From: Shinella zoogloeoides
GTDB lineage: Bacteria; Pseudomonadota; Alphaproteobacteria; Rhizobiales; Rhizobiaceae
NCBI RefSeq assembly: GCF_033705735.1
Contig: NZ_CP131130.1
Coordinates: 3,359,501 to 3,423,500, forward strand
Direction: 5' to 3'
Length of the DNA stretch: 64,000 nt
How positions within the stretch are numbered: position 1 is the stretch's first letter; each line of letters opens with the position of its first letter. The translations under genes and the position numbers were made by a program. Shown in pieces: positions 18,392 through 26,810 of the stretch. The notes under the pieces are model-generated. The model was not told where the DNA came from, ran no database searches, and was given only the letters and a program-made list of their open reading frames with translations.

Positions 18392-20224
18392 CTATTCCGG
18401 CCGCATCCGGTAGAGCTGCAAGGCGGCGTTTTCCGTGCCGGCAACCGGCTCCAGATAGGCCGGCACCCTGCCCTTGAGGAGATCGGCGTAAAGGCCGCCG
18501 GGCTCCGCTTCGGCGATGTCGCGGGTCTGCGTATCCGCCCCGCAGAAGGCGAGCAGCGTCACATGCGCGCCGCGCAGGAAGGCTTCCGCCTGGTGCGGGT
18601 TGGAAAGGCCGATATGCAGTTCCGTCAGCATGCCGCCCTGGTTGCGGTGATAGGGCGCGGAAAGAACGCGGTGGCCGGTATAGCGCAGGATCGGCGAACC
18701 GAGATTGGAGGCGCCGGCCACCACGCCGACGGGCTCGGCGGCGAGCGGGGCGATCGATGCCTCGGCGGTGCAGGAGGGGCGCTCGGCGGCGGTGCTGGAG
18801 AGCCCGGCGCGCAGCGTGTCCTGCGAGCGGCCGGGCAGCAGCGCGCCCGCAAGCGCCCAGCTCGCGGGCACGGAGGCGAGCGTCATGGCGATGAAGGCGA
18901 GCCCGAGCTTGAGGTTCTTCGGGGCGGCGTTGGAGGCTTTCCTGAGATCAGCGATGGCAAGGCCGAGCGGCAGCGCCGAGAGCATGTTGGAGAAGATCGC
19001 GCCGCGGATCTGGATCAGCGAGACGGCGAAGGCGACCGCCAGCAGGCTGAGGACGACGAGATGCCCCTCGGCGGCTTCCCTCCGCCGGATGCGCCAGAGG
19101 CAGACCAGCATGGCGAGAAGGCCGGGTGCATAGAAGCTGCCGACCGATCCCGGATCGAGCCTGAACTGCGCGACGGCCGATTGCGCCTCAATGACGCCGG
19201 AGAGCCAGAAGGTCTTCAACAGCGGATCGAGCGTGTCGAGCGGGTTGGCAAGGCAGCCGGGCGCGATGATCAGCACCGAGGCCGCAAGGATCGCGCCGCC
19301 GCCGGCAAGCGCCGCAAGCCTTCCGCCGAACGACCGGCCGCTGGCGAGCGAGGCCACCAGGAACAGCACGCCGCCGCCGAGCGTCGCCAGCGCATAGAAG
19401 CCATAGGAAAGGCTGTCGCAGGTCACCTGCGTGTAGCGCGCGGATGCGACCGTCGCGAAGAAGGCGACGGTGATCGTCAGCGCCAGCGACAGGCCGAAGG
19501 CGGCCGCCGCCTCGCGGAAGGCTTCTCCGTGCCACACCCAGCGCAGCGCGACGACAAGGCAGACGGCGCCGATCAGCGGCGTCGTCTCCGCGCCGATGGC
19601 GATGGCAAGGCCGGCAAGCAGGCCGGCCACCGCATGGTCGCGCGCCCGCCTGCCGGGATCGAGCAGCATGGCCGATATGCAGGCGATAAGCGCGAGCTGG
19701 ACATTGTGATGATCGATGGCGCCCGGCTGGAAGCGATTGAGCGCGACGACAAAGACGGTGGTCAGCACCAGCGTCGCATGCATGGCGGCCTTGCCGCCGA
19801 GCCGGTAGCCCGCAAGCCCCATGCCGTACAGCACCGGCACGACGAGGGATGTCGGCCAGACGGCGAGCGCGATGGCCTCGGCATGCCGCGCATCGGTGAA
19901 CAGCGAGAAGAAGCTGATGAGATTGGCGATCGGCAGGTCGATGAAGCGCGACCAGTGCATCAGCGTGCCCCCCGCAAGGCCAAGGCGGTATTGCGTCGTG
20001 TCGAACCAGCTCTGGCCGGCCAGCAGGTCGCGCACCACGACGAGTCGCATCGTGTCGTCATTGTCGGCGCCGACATAGTCCGTGGCGAAGGGCAGTGAAA
20101 CGACAAGCACGAGGGAAATCGCCACGAGCGCATAGAGGGCGAGCACCTGCAGCGTCATGCCCTGACGCGGCGCGGATGTGCCCGCTGGTGCGAGCGGGAG
20201 AGCCGCAGGCATGGTTTTCGACAC
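18392..20224 (-). CDS. STT3/PglB-like GT-C fold membrane protein (putative glycosyltransferase)
   Basis: A 610-residue polytopic membrane protein. The N-terminal half resembles oligosaccharyltransferase STT3/AglB/PglB proteins: an acidic first loop [10 protein letters not shown] (Asp54, Asp56, Asp57), [12 protein letters not shown] (89-100), and [17 protein letters not shown] (163-179), which parallels the R-x3-G-x2-DHH motif of AglB. About eleven to twelve helices reach residue 460, followed by a C-terminal soluble domain ([21 protein letters not shown]). The WWDYG acceptor motif of true oligosaccharyltransferases is not found, so the reaction is inferred only as lipid-linked sugar transfer. 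The start is a GTG at 20224 with a GGAAAGGG ribosome site. Divergent from the GT2 gene. Confidence 0.7.
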   Translation of the reverse strand: MSKTMPAALPLAPAGTSAPRQGMTLQVLALYALVAISLVLVVSLPFATDYVGADNDDTMRLVVVRDLLAGQSWFDTTQYRLGLAGGTLMHWSRFIDLPIANLISFFSLFTDARHAEAIALAVWPTSLVVPVLYGMGLAGYRLGGKAAMHATLVLTTVFVVALNRFQPGAIDHHNVQLALIACISAMLLDPGRRARDHAVAGLLAGLAIAIGAETTPLIGAVCLVVALRWVWHGEAFREAAAAFGLSLALTITVAFFATVASARYTQVTCDSLSYGFYALATLGGGVLFLVASLASGRSFGGRLAALAGGGAILAASVLIIAPGCLANPLDTLDPLLKTFWLSGVIEAQSAVAQFRLDPGSVGSFYAPGLLAMLVCLWRIRRREAAEGHLVVLSLLAVAFAVSLIQIRGAIFSNMLSALPLGLAIADLRKASNAAPKNLKLGLAFIAMTLASVPASWALAGALLPGRSQDTLRAGLSSTAAERPSCTAEASIAPLAAEPVGVVAGASNLGSPILRYTGHRVLSAPYHRNQGGMLTELHIGLSNPHQAEAFLRGAHVTLLAFCGADTQTRDIAEAEPGGLYADLLKGRVPAYLEPVAGTENAALQLYRMRPE

Positions 20225-20305
20225 GGGAAGCCCTTTCCGACGCCATGGGAAGCCTGCCGAAACCTAGCCTTAACCTTCTCAAGAAATAGTAAAACCTGAG
20301 GTCGC

Positions 20306-21331
20306 ATGAGCCGGCCTGCCTCGGGAGATCGCGCCGCCATGACGCATGCCTTGCTGGAAGACCTCGATATCGCCGTGCTGCTGCCCTGCTACAACGAGGC
20401 GCAGACGATAGGCGAGGTCGTGACCGGGTTCCGCGCCGCGCTGCCGACGGCCCGCATCTATGTCTACGACAACAATTCCACCGATTCGACGGCGCTGCGC
20501 GCCGCGCTGGCCGGCGCGACGGTGGTGCGCGAGCGCCGCCAGGGCAAGGGCAATGTGGTGCGCCGCATGTTCTCCGACATCGATGCGGATATCTATGTCA
20601 TGGCCGACGGCGACGGCACCTATGCCGCCCCGGATGCGCCGGAGCTGATCCGCACGCTGATCACCGAGGGCGCCGACATGGTCGTCGGCACGCGCCGCGG
20701 CGTGCGTGCCGATGCCGGCCGCCAGGGCCACGCCTTCGGCAACCGCATCTTCAACACGCTCTACCGCTCGCTCTTCGGCAACGATTTCTCCGATATCTTC
20801 TCCGGCTACCGTGCCTTCTCCCGCCGGTTCGCCAAGAGCTTCCCGGCCGTTTCCGGCGGCTTCGAGATCGAGACGGAGATGTCGGTGCATGCCTCGCGCC
20901 TGCGCCTGCCGGTCGCCGAGCTGGAGCTCGACTACGGCCGCCGCCCCGAGGGCTCGCATTCCAAGCTCTCGACCTTCCGCGACGGCGCGAGGATCCTCTG
21001 GATGTTCGCCATGCTGATGAAGGAGACACGCCCCTTCACCTTCTTCGGCGCGATCAGCGGCGGCTTCATGGGCCTCAGCCTCGTCTTCATGGCGCCGGTC
21101 CTGATGGCCTATTTCCGCACCGGCCTCGTCGACCGCATGCCGACCTGGGTCTTCTCGCTGGTGCTGATGATGATCTCCTTCCTCGTCTTTTCCGTCGGCC
21201 TCATCCTCGATTCACTCGCCCGCGCCCGGGCCGAGCAGCTGCGCATCCACTACATGAACCTGCCCGCCGGCCGGCACGTCCGGTCCGCCCGAAATGCTGG
21301 AGACAAAGCCGTACGCCATCTCGCTGCCTGA
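20306..21331 (+). CDS. Family 2 glycosyltransferase, dolichyl/polyprenyl-phosphate sugar synthase type
   Basis: A 341-residue enzyme with a GT-A domain (about 20-240) and two C-terminal membrane helices (about 240-310). Motifs are AVLLPCYNEAQTIGEV, DNNSTDST for nucleotide binding, MADGDGTY carrying the DxD metal site, DIFSGYRAFSRRF and SGGFEIETEM, the pattern of DPM1/GtrB-like transferases that load a sugar onto polyprenyl phosphate at the inner membrane. The ATG at 20306 has GAGG upstream; the ATG at 20339 is an alternative. It starts a three-gene run with a methyltransferase and a small DMT protein and is divergent from the STT3-like gene, suggesting one pathway. Confidence 0.88.
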   Translation: MSRPASGDRAAMTHALLEDLDIAVLLPCYNEAQTIGEVVTGFRAALPTARIYVYDNNSTDSTALRAALAGATVVRERRQGKGNVVRRMFSDIDADIYVMADGDGTYAAPDAPELIRTLITEGADMVVGTRRGVRADAGRQGHAFGNRIFNTLYRSLFGNDFSDIFSGYRAFSRRFAKSFPAVSGGFEIETEMSVHASRLRLPVAELELDYGRRPEGSHSKLSTFRDGARILWMFAMLMKETRPFTFFGAISGGFMGLSLVFMAPVLMAYFRTGLVDRMPTWVFSLVLMMISFLVFSVGLILDSLARARAEQLRIHYMNLPAGRHVRSARNAGDKAVRHLAA

Positions 21332-21354
21332 GCCCAATCGTTGAGAACAGCCAC

Positions 21355-22062
21355 ATGAACCGGGAAACTACCAACCGCATCCGCTTCGTGATCGAGGACG
21401 TGCTGCCGCCGATCCTGCGCGATTCCGCGCTGTTCAGGCAGGCCGCCAGCCTCGTCTGGGGCAAACACATCACCAAGCTGGCAAGGTTCCGCGAGCGCGC
21501 GCCGTTCCTTACCGCCGGGGAGTACGAGGACCTGTATCGCGAGCATCCACGCGTCCACGCCGGCACGGACAATTCGCAGGCCTGCATCGATCGGATCGTC
21601 GCCTCCATCGTCGGCAAGAGCGTCTGCGACGTCGGCTGTGGCACCGGCGCGCTGCTGAGCCACATCAAAGTGGGTAATCCATGCCTGGAGCGGCTGACGG
21701 GCGTCGATTTCGTGATAGAGGATGCTGCCGGTATCGATGGCGTCGAATATGTCGCGGCGATGATCGAATCACTGCCCTTTTCGGACGGCGAGTTCGATAC
21801 GGTCGTCTGCACCCATGTCATCGAGCATGTTCTGGAATACCGCCAGGCGATCGCCGAACTGCGCCGCATCGCGCGCCGCCGGTTGATCATCGTCGTGCCG
21901 CGCGAGCGGGAATACCGTTATAGCTTCAATCCGCATTTCAACTTCTTCCCCTACACGCATTCCTTCCTGAGGGCGGTGCATCCGGTCCCGGAGCATCATT
22001 TGTGCATCGATATCGGCCGCGACATCCTTTACATGGAAGACCGGCCGGAGCCGATCGCGTGA
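21355..22062 (+). CDS. Class I SAM-dependent methyltransferase
   Basis: A 235-residue methyltransferase with the SAM-binding motif I VCDVGCGTGALLSH, an acidic residue at the end of strand 2 (TGVDFVIED), and LPFSDGEFDTVVCTHVIEHV with the DTVV motif. An N-terminal segment of about 85 residues precedes the Rossmann core. Its place between a polyprenyl sugar synthase and a small DMT membrane protein suggests methylation of a sugar, lipid or other intermediate of a glycan pathway, but the acceptor is not evident. The stop codon overlaps the GTG of the next gene by four bases, implying translational coupling. Confidence 0.85.
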   Translation: MNRETTNRIRFVIEDVLPPILRDSALFRQAASLVWGKHITKLARFRERAPFLTAGEYEDLYREHPRVHAGTDNSQACIDRIVASIVGKSVCDVGCGTGALLSHIKVGNPCLERLTGVDFVIEDAAGIDGVEYVAAMIESLPFSDGEFDTVVCTHVIEHVLEYRQAIAELRRIARRRLIIVVPREREYRYSFNPHFNFFPYTHSFLRAVHPVPEHHLCIDIGRDILYMEDRPEPIA

Positions 22063-22424
22063 CGACGGGCGGCCATAGCCCTGCCATTTGGGCCGGCCTC
22101 GTCGGCACGCCGCTCATGATCGCGGCAGGACAGGTCCTTTTCAAGCTGACGAGCGGTACGACAGGCGATTTCGGCGTCAAGGGCCTCGCCGCGCTGATGG
22201 TCAACCCGCTGTTGCTGGTCGCGCTCGCCATTTACGGTGCCGGCACGATTATCTGGATATTCGTGCTGAAGGCAGTGCCGCTGACGATCGGCTATTCCTT
22301 CATGGCGCTGACCTTCTGCTTCGTGCCTGTCCTGGCAAGTATCTTCCTCGGCGAGGCGCTGACGCTGCGCTACGCTCTCGGCGCCGCCCTCATCATCGGC
22401 GGCATGGTCGTCATCAACGGTTGA
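22059..22424 (+). CDS. Small four-helix DMT-superfamily membrane protein (EmrE/ArnE-like)
   Basis: A 121-residue protein with four membrane helices (about 8-30, 42-62, 70-90, 98-119), the size of SMR and ArnE/ArnF subunits. Features are TPLMIAAGQVLFKLTSG in helix 1 and AVPLTIGYSFMALTFCFVPVLASIFLGEAL, typical of SMR-like flippase halves. It starts with GTG at 22059, overlapping the methyltransferase stop. In this context it is a candidate flippase for the lipid-linked product of the GT2 enzyme. It would need to dimerise. The 3' end overlaps the convergent XRE gene by 11 bp. Confidence 0.82.
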   Translation: MTTGGHSPAIWAGLVGTPLMIAAGQVLFKLTSGTTGDFGVKGLAALMVNPLLLVALAIYGAGTIIWIFVLKAVPLTIGYSFMALTFCFVPVLASIFLGEALTLRYALGAALIIGGMVVING

Positions 22425-23199
22425 TCGCGCCCTCGAAGTGAGCCCGCGTCTCGGCATCGGCCGGGAAGAAGCTCTCGATCAGCACGCCCTGCACCAGCGC
22501 ATCCTGCGCCGAGCCGAAGGAGGTGAGCGTGGTGATCCAGTTGAAGCGCTTTACGCCGATCTTCATCTCGATGGGCAGGACCGGCAGCCGCTCGCTTTCC
22601 GGAAAGGCTTCCAGCGCCGCGCGGATTTCTTCCGCCGCCGCCAGCCGCTCGATGCGTTTTGAAAGCGGGCTGCGCGGCCCCTGCAGCCAGGCCTCGGCAC
22701 GGATGCGGTGGACGAGATCGGCCGCCGACTGCGCCCAGTTGACGATGATGGAGCGCAGCGGCGTCGCGCCGAGATAGGCGTCGAGGAAATTGTCGCCCGG
22801 CGAAACCGTAATCCCCGCCATGCCGGCAAGGCCGAGAAAGGCCTGGTTGGCGGTCAGCACATTGTATTCATGGTCGAAGACGACGCCCGGATAGGGATCG
22901 TGGCGGGCGAGGATGAGGCCGATGGCCTCGGCCACCGCCGGTGGAAAGGTCGAAAGGCCGGCCGCCGGCGCAGTGGTAAAGCGCGGCCGGAAGCCGGCGG
23001 CGGAGAAAAGCAGGCCCTGGTCGCGCGCCGGAATGTCGAGCACGGCGGAAAGCCGCAGGATCATGCCTTCCGAGGGGCGCGAGCGGCCGGTCTCCAGGAA
23101 GGAGAGATGGCGGGCCGAAATGCCCGCCTCGCTCGCCAGCTCCAGTTGGCTGAAGCGCCGATGGCTGCGCCATTCCCTGAGATGTTCGCCGAATTCCAT
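22414..23199 (-). CDS. XRE-family regulator with MmyB-like ligand domain
   Basis: A 261-residue regulator: an XRE helix-turn-helix (about 5-65; FSQLELASEAGISARHLSFLE) and a C-terminal MmyB-type PAS-like domain (about 90-260; VVFDHEYNVLTANQAF, NFLDAYLG, SIIVNWAQSAADLVHRIR). Such proteins usually bind a fatty acid-like ligand and repress a divergent neighbour. The ATG at 23199 is preferred because GGAGG sits 5 nt upstream; an ATG at 23211 precedes that ribosome site. It is divergent from a small membrane protein gene across two perfect inverted repeats, the likely operators. Confidence 0.9.
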   Translation of the reverse strand: MEFGEHLREWRSHRRFSQLELASEAGISARHLSFLETGRSRPSEGMILRLSAVLDIPARDQGLLFSAAGFRPRFTTAPAAGLSTFPPAVAEAIGLILARHDPYPGVVFDHEYNVLTANQAFLGLAGMAGITVSPGDNFLDAYLGATPLRSIIVNWAQSAADLVHRIRAEAWLQGPRSPLSKRIERLAAAEEIRAALEAFPESERLPVLPIEMKIGVKRFNWITTLTSFGSAQDALVQGVLIESFFPADAETRAHFEGAINR

Positions 23200-23212
23200 G
23201 TCCGCCTCCATG

Positions 23213-23231
23213 CCTGTCTGTAATAGACAGG
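23213..23231. promoter_or_regulatory. Inverted repeat upstream of the XRE gene
   Basis: CCTGTCT-GTAAT-AGACAGG, perfect 7-bp arms with a 5-nt spacer, starting 14 bp upstream of the XRE start codon. It could be an operator or a 5' UTR hairpin. Confidence 0.45.
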
Positions 23232-23249
23232 AGCGGCGCCGGAATTTCC

Positions 23250-23266
23250 ATTACCTCCAAGGTAAT
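23250..23266. promoter_or_regulatory. Candidate XRE/MmyB operator
   Basis: ATTACCT-CCA-AGGTAAT, a perfect 17-bp palindrome in the divergent intergenic region, 58 bp before the membrane-protein start. Its AT-rich ends and central position make it the best candidate binding site for the adjacent XRE regulator. Confidence 0.65.
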
Positions 23267-23323
23267 TGGTTTGCCTCCCTCGCCGCGACAGGATGGCCCC
23301 ATCGACAACGAAAGGAGCCCATC

Positions 23324-23734
23324 ATGTTCGCAGCCCTCAACCGCAACCTTCTGAAATCCGTCATGCTCGCCGACGGCGTCTTCTCTCTCGCCGCGGGCAT
23401 CGCCCTCTTTCTCTTTGTCGACCCGATCGGCGGCCTCGTCGGCCCGCATGCGACACCCGCCGTCCTCACCGGCCTTGCCGCCTTCTTCGTCCTCTGGGGT
23501 GCCTTCCACCTCGCCGTCGGTCGGCAGGATCGGCCGTCGCCCGCCGCCGTGCGCGTCGCCGTCACGGGAGATGCTCTCTGGGTGATCGGCAGCGTCGCCG
23601 TTCTCCTCCTTGCCCGCGGCGGCCTGACGCTGACCGGCACGGGGCTCGTCGCGGTTGCCGCCGTGGCGGTCGCCGACATCCTGCTCCTCAAGCAGATCGG
23701 CCTTGCCCGTCAGCAGCGCGCTGCCGTCGCCTGA
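23324..23734 (+). CDS. Small four-helix integral membrane protein of unknown function
   Basis: A 136-residue hydrophobic protein with four predicted helices (about 12-35, 45-65, 80-100, 103-122) and short loops; FVDPIGGLVGPHATPAVLTGLAAFFVLWGAFHLAVGR is the most distinctive stretch but is split by loops. I do not recognise a characterised family. The ATG at 23324 has a strong AAAGGAG ribosome site. It is divergent from the XRE/MmyB regulator and downstream of the ATTACCT palindrome, so it is probably that regulator's target. A GC hairpin follows the stop, suggesting a monocistronic unit. Confidence 0.78.
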   Translation: MFAALNRNLLKSVMLADGVFSLAAGIALFLFVDPIGGLVGPHATPAVLTGLAAFFVLWGAFHLAVGRQDRPSPAAVRVAVTGDALWVIGSVAVLLLARGGLTLTGTGLVAVAAVAVADILLLKQIGLARQQRAAVA

Positions 23735-23750
23735 TCCCGACCGGGCCGCA

Positions 23751-23781
23751 CCCTTCGCTCCGCCGCCCGCGGGGCGAAGGG
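23751..23781 (+). terminator. GC-rich hairpin after the small membrane protein gene
   Basis: CCCTTCGC / GCGAAGGG arms, 8 bp perfect, around a 15-nt loop. There is no T run, so termination strength is uncertain; it may simply protect the 3' end. Confidence 0.4.
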
Positions 23782-23863
23782 GCCTTCCCTACCCCGCGGG
23801 AGAGATTTCCCTTCCGGCGAAAATGCACTACCGTCGCGCCGAATGAAAAACGGGGAACCCTTC

Positions 23864-24889
23864 ATGCGCGTCATCTTTTCCGAGGACCACAAGCTCAGGA
23901 ACGCTCGCAGCGAGCTTTACGGCGGCGAACTGGTGCCGCCCTTCGAGGCGCCGTTCCGGGCGGAATGGATCCTCGCCGCGGCCAAGGACGCCGGCTTCAC
24001 CGACATCGCCGCGCCCGATCAGTACGGTCTGGAAACCGCGCTGAAGGTGCATGACGCCGGCTATCTTTCCTTCCTGGAAACCGCCTGGGACCAGTGGAAG
24101 GCCGCCGGCTACAAGGGCGAAGCCATCGCCACGTCCTTCCCCGTACGCCGTACCTCACCGCGCATTCCGACCCAGATCGACGGCCTGCTCGGCTATTACT
24201 GCAACGCCGCCGAGACGGCGATCTCGCCCGGCACCTGGGAAGCGGCGCTTTCCTCCATGCGCACGGCCCTGACGGCGGCCGATATCGTCGCAGACGGCGC
24301 GAAGGCCGCCTTCGCGCTCTGCCGCCCGCCGGGCCACCATGCCGGCATCGACAGCTTCGGCGGCTACTGCTTCATCAACAATGCTGCGGTCGCTGCCCAG
24401 CGTCTCCTCGACAAGGGCGCGAGGAAGGTCGCGATCCTCGACGTCGACTTCCACCACGGCAACGGCACGCAGGATATCTTCTACGAGCGCGGCGACGTCT
24501 ATTTCGCCTCGCTGCACGGCGATCCCGCCGAGGCCTTCCCGCATTTCCTCGGCTATGCGGAGGAGACCGGCAAGGGCGCGGGCGCGGGCACGACGCAGAA
24601 CTATCCCATGGCGCCGGGAACGCCCTATTCCGTCTGGGAGGCGGCGCTTCTCGATGCCCTGAAGCGCATCGCCGCCTTCGGCGCGGAGGCCATCGTCCTC
24701 TCGCTCGGCGTCGATACGTTCGAAAAGGACCCGATCTCCTTCTTCAAGCTCACCTCGCCGGACTATGTGACGATGGGCCGGGCGGTCGCGGCGAGCGGCG
24801 TGCCGGTGCTCGTCGTCATGGAGGGCGGCTACGGCGTGCCGGAGATCGGCCTCAACGTCGCCAATACACTGAAGGGCGTGGCGGGCTGA
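23864..24889 (+). CDS. Acetylpolyamine amidohydrolase (class II histone deacetylase family)
   Basis: Zinc deacetylase that removes acetyl groups from acetylated polyamines such as acetylputrescine. The 341 residues match the Mycoplana APAH enzyme in length and numbering: His158/His159 in RPPGHHAG, zinc ligands Asp195 and His197 in ILDVDFHHGNG and Asp284 in LGVDTFEKDP, and Tyr323 in MEGGYG. The ATG at 23864 has a GGGGA ribosome site; an ATG seven codons upstream is possible but does not fit the enzyme's known start. An RhtA-like exporter follows after 130 bp. Function is well supported by the complete active site. Confidence 0.94.
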   Translation: MRVIFSEDHKLRNARSELYGGELVPPFEAPFRAEWILAAAKDAGFTDIAAPDQYGLETALKVHDAGYLSFLETAWDQWKAAGYKGEAIATSFPVRRTSPRIPTQIDGLLGYYCNAAETAISPGTWEAALSSMRTALTAADIVADGAKAAFALCRPPGHHAGIDSFGGYCFINNAAVAAQRLLDKGARKVAILDVDFHHGNGTQDIFYERGDVYFASLHGDPAEAFPHFLGYAEETGKGAGAGTTQNYPMAPGTPYSVWEAALLDALKRIAAFGAEAIVLSLGVDTFEKDPISFFKLTSPDYVTMGRAVAASGVPVLVVMEGGYGVPEIGLNVANTLKGVAG

Positions 24890-25019
24890 GCCCCATCAAT
24901 TTTGCTGAAGCAAGCCGTCATAAATATCAATTTGCCGGATGGCAGGCCCTCCGTTAGAGCAGTGCCAGCAAACATGCCCCATGCGCAAGCCCGGGCACAA
25001 CGGGCCGGGAGGGCCTTTC

Positions 25020-25895
25020 ATGGCGGATCAGCAGGCAATGCCGCGTCCCGGCAATACGGGGCTTCTTTCGGGCGTGCTGCTCTGTCTTGCCTCCATGTCG
25101 AGCATCCAGTTCGGCTCGGCGTTTTCCGCGACGGCGATTTCCGCCTACGGGCCTTCCACCACCACCTTCTTTCGCCTCATCATGGCGGCGCTCGTGCTGG
25201 CGCTCGTCGTTCGCCCGCCGATGCGCTCCTACAGCCGCGAGCAATGGCTGAGCGCGCTGTCGCTCGGCGCCACCATGGCGGCGATGACGCTCTGCTTCTT
25301 CGCCGCCATCGACCGCATTCCGCTCGGCCTTGCCGTGGCGATCGAGTTCCTCGGCCCGCTCGCTGTGGCCACCTGGTCGCTCGGCGGCGGCTGGCGGCTG
25401 GTCTGGCCGCTCGCGGCCTTTGCCGGCGTCGTGCTTCTGTCCCATGATGGCGCGGGCTGGGTCGGCGATCCCGTCGGCGTGCTCTTCGCCTGCGGCGCGG
25501 GCATCGGCTGGGGCACCTACATCATCCTCATGAAGAAGACGGGCAGGATGTTCCGGGGGCTGGAGGGCCTTTCGATGTCGCTGCTGGTCGCCGCCGTCGC
25601 CGCCGCTCCCTTCGGCCTGCCGCGGGCCGCCGAGGCGTTCAACCCCGAAGGCCTCGGCATGATGCTCGGCCTTGCCGTCCTCGTGCCCCTGCTTCCCTAT
25701 GCGCTGGAGATGATCGCGCTGCGCCGCATGCCGACCTCGGCCTTCGGCATCCTGATGAGCCTCGAGCCGGCGCTCGGCGCGCTTGCCGGCTTCCTCGTCC
25801 TCGGCCAGCCGATGACGCCCTTCCAGATGCTCGGAACGGCGCTCGTCGTCGCGGCAAGCGCCGGGGTGACGTCGGGCGGAGACGACGAAAGCTAG
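25020..25895 (+). CDS. EamA/RhtA-like inner-membrane exporter
   Basis: A 291-residue ten-helix transporter with two EamA repeats. It resembles the RhtA threonine/homoserine exporter group: AISAYGPSTTTFFRL in the first repeat, CFFAAIDRIPLGLAVAIEFLGPL, and the second-repeat EMIALRRMPTSAFGILMSLEPALGALAGF, which carries the SLEPA segment common in amino acid exporters. The ATG at 25020 has a GGGAGGG ribosome site. It lies 130 bp after the polyamine deacetylase gene, so export of an amino acid or amine is possible, but the substrate is inferred only. Confidence 0.85.
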   Translation: MADQQAMPRPGNTGLLSGVLLCLASMSSIQFGSAFSATAISAYGPSTTTFFRLIMAALVLALVVRPPMRSYSREQWLSALSLGATMAAMTLCFFAAIDRIPLGLAVAIEFLGPLAVATWSLGGGWRLVWPLAAFAGVVLLSHDGAGWVGDPVGVLFACGAGIGWGTYIILMKKTGRMFRGLEGLSMSLLVAAVAAAPFGLPRAAEAFNPEGLGMMLGLAVLVPLLPYALEMIALRRMPTSAFGILMSLEPALGALAGFLVLGQPMTPFQMLGTALVVAASAGVTSGGDDES

Positions 25896-26046
25896 AGCAG
25901 TCCCGGCCCGTTGCACTGCGGCTTGCATCCGGAAAGCCGCAAAACGAAAATGCTTCGGGGGAAAGGCCGGGCGGAAGGGTCTCTTTCATGTTCCTGCCGC
26001 AATCGCTAGGTTGAAGCAGAATCATCGAAACCTCCGGGGACCCTCA

Positions 26047-26712
26047 ATGTACAAGAAATGCGCGATTGTCGCGGTTGCCGCGGCCTTTCTTTCTGCCTGC
26101 ACGACGACCGATCCCTATACGGGCGAACAGAAGGTCTCCAACACGGCCGGCGGCGCGGCCATCGGCGCGGGCATGGGCGCGGTCGCCGGCCTCCTCATCG
26201 GCAACAATCCCGTCCAGCGCCGCAACGCGGCCCTGATCGGCGCTGGCGTCGGCGCGCTTGCCGGCGGCGCCATCGGCAACTACATGGACAATCAGGAAGC
26301 CGAGCTGCGCGCGCAGCTCCAGGGCACCGGCGTCTCGGTGACGCGCAACGGCGACCGCATCATCCTCAACATGCCTTCGAACATCACCTTTGCGACCGAC
26401 CAGGACCGGGTGATCCCGCCCTTCTACGAGACGCTCGATTCCGTCGCCATCGTGCTGCGCAAGTTCGACAAGACGCTGATCGACGTCGACGGCCATACCG
26501 ACTCGGTCGGCAATGCCGGCTACAACCAGGATCTTTCCGAGCGCCGCGCCAACTCGGTCGCCAATTACCTCGCCTCGCGCGGCATCGACCCGCGGCGCAT
26601 GTCGGCGATGGGCTACGGCCTGGAGCGCCCGATCGCCTCCAATGCCTCGGAAGCCGGCCGCGCGCAGAACCGCCGCGTCGAGATCTCCATCTCGCCGCTG
26701 CGTCAGGGATAG
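26047..26712 (+). CDS. OmpA-family outer-membrane lipoprotein (YiaD-like)
   Basis: A 221-residue lipoprotein. The signal peptide ends in the lipobox LSAC, making Cys18 the lipidated residue. A glycine-zipper region (about 33-80; GGAAIGAGMGAVAGLLIG and LIGAGVGALAGGAIGNY) follows, then an OmpA C-terminal peptidoglycan-binding domain (about 105-215) with ITFATDQDRVIPPFYETL, DVDGHTDSVGNAGYNQDLSERRA and RGIDPRRMSAMGYG, including the conserved Asp and Arg that hold meso-DAP. It should tether the outer membrane to peptidoglycan. The ATG at 26047 follows CTCCGGGGACC. It is monocistronic between unrelated genes. Confidence 0.93.
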   Translation: MYKKCAIVAVAAAFLSACTTTDPYTGEQKVSNTAGGAAIGAGMGAVAGLLIGNNPVQRRNAALIGAGVGALAGGAIGNYMDNQEAELRAQLQGTGVSVTRNGDRIILNMPSNITFATDQDRVIPPFYETLDSVAIVLRKFDKTLIDVDGHTDSVGNAGYNQDLSERRANSVANYLASRGIDPRRMSAMGYGLERPIASNASEAGRAQNRRVEISISPLRQG

Positions 26713-26713
26713 A

Positions 26714-26757
26714 GCATTTCCAGCAAAAGTGCGCAGCGGTTTTGCGTCCGGAAATGC
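26714..26757. repeat. Rhizobiales-type intergenic hairpin repeat
   Basis: GCATTTCC ... GGAAATGC outer arms and GCAAAA ... TTTTGC inner arms around a GTGCGCAGCGG loop. The pattern (AGAGCAT, AAAAGTG, GCGGTTTTGCG) is like a family of intergenic repeats spread through Rhizobiales genomes. It starts right after the OmpA-lipoprotein stop and may act as its 3' hairpin. Confidence 0.65.
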
Positions 26758-26810
26758 GCCGAAACGCTCCGAGCTCCCGCCACATTGCTGCAAATCTTCG
26801 AAGGGCCGTT

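Noticed and set aside
18392..20224. Calling the STT3-like protein a true oligosaccharyltransferase (pglB)
   Set aside because: The WWDYG acceptor-recognition motif was not found, so only GT-C/STT3-like similarity is claimed.
26714..26757. Intrinsic terminator after the OmpA lipoprotein gene
   Set aside because: The hairpin lacks a terminal T run and matches a dispersed intergenic repeat pattern, so it is listed as a repeat.
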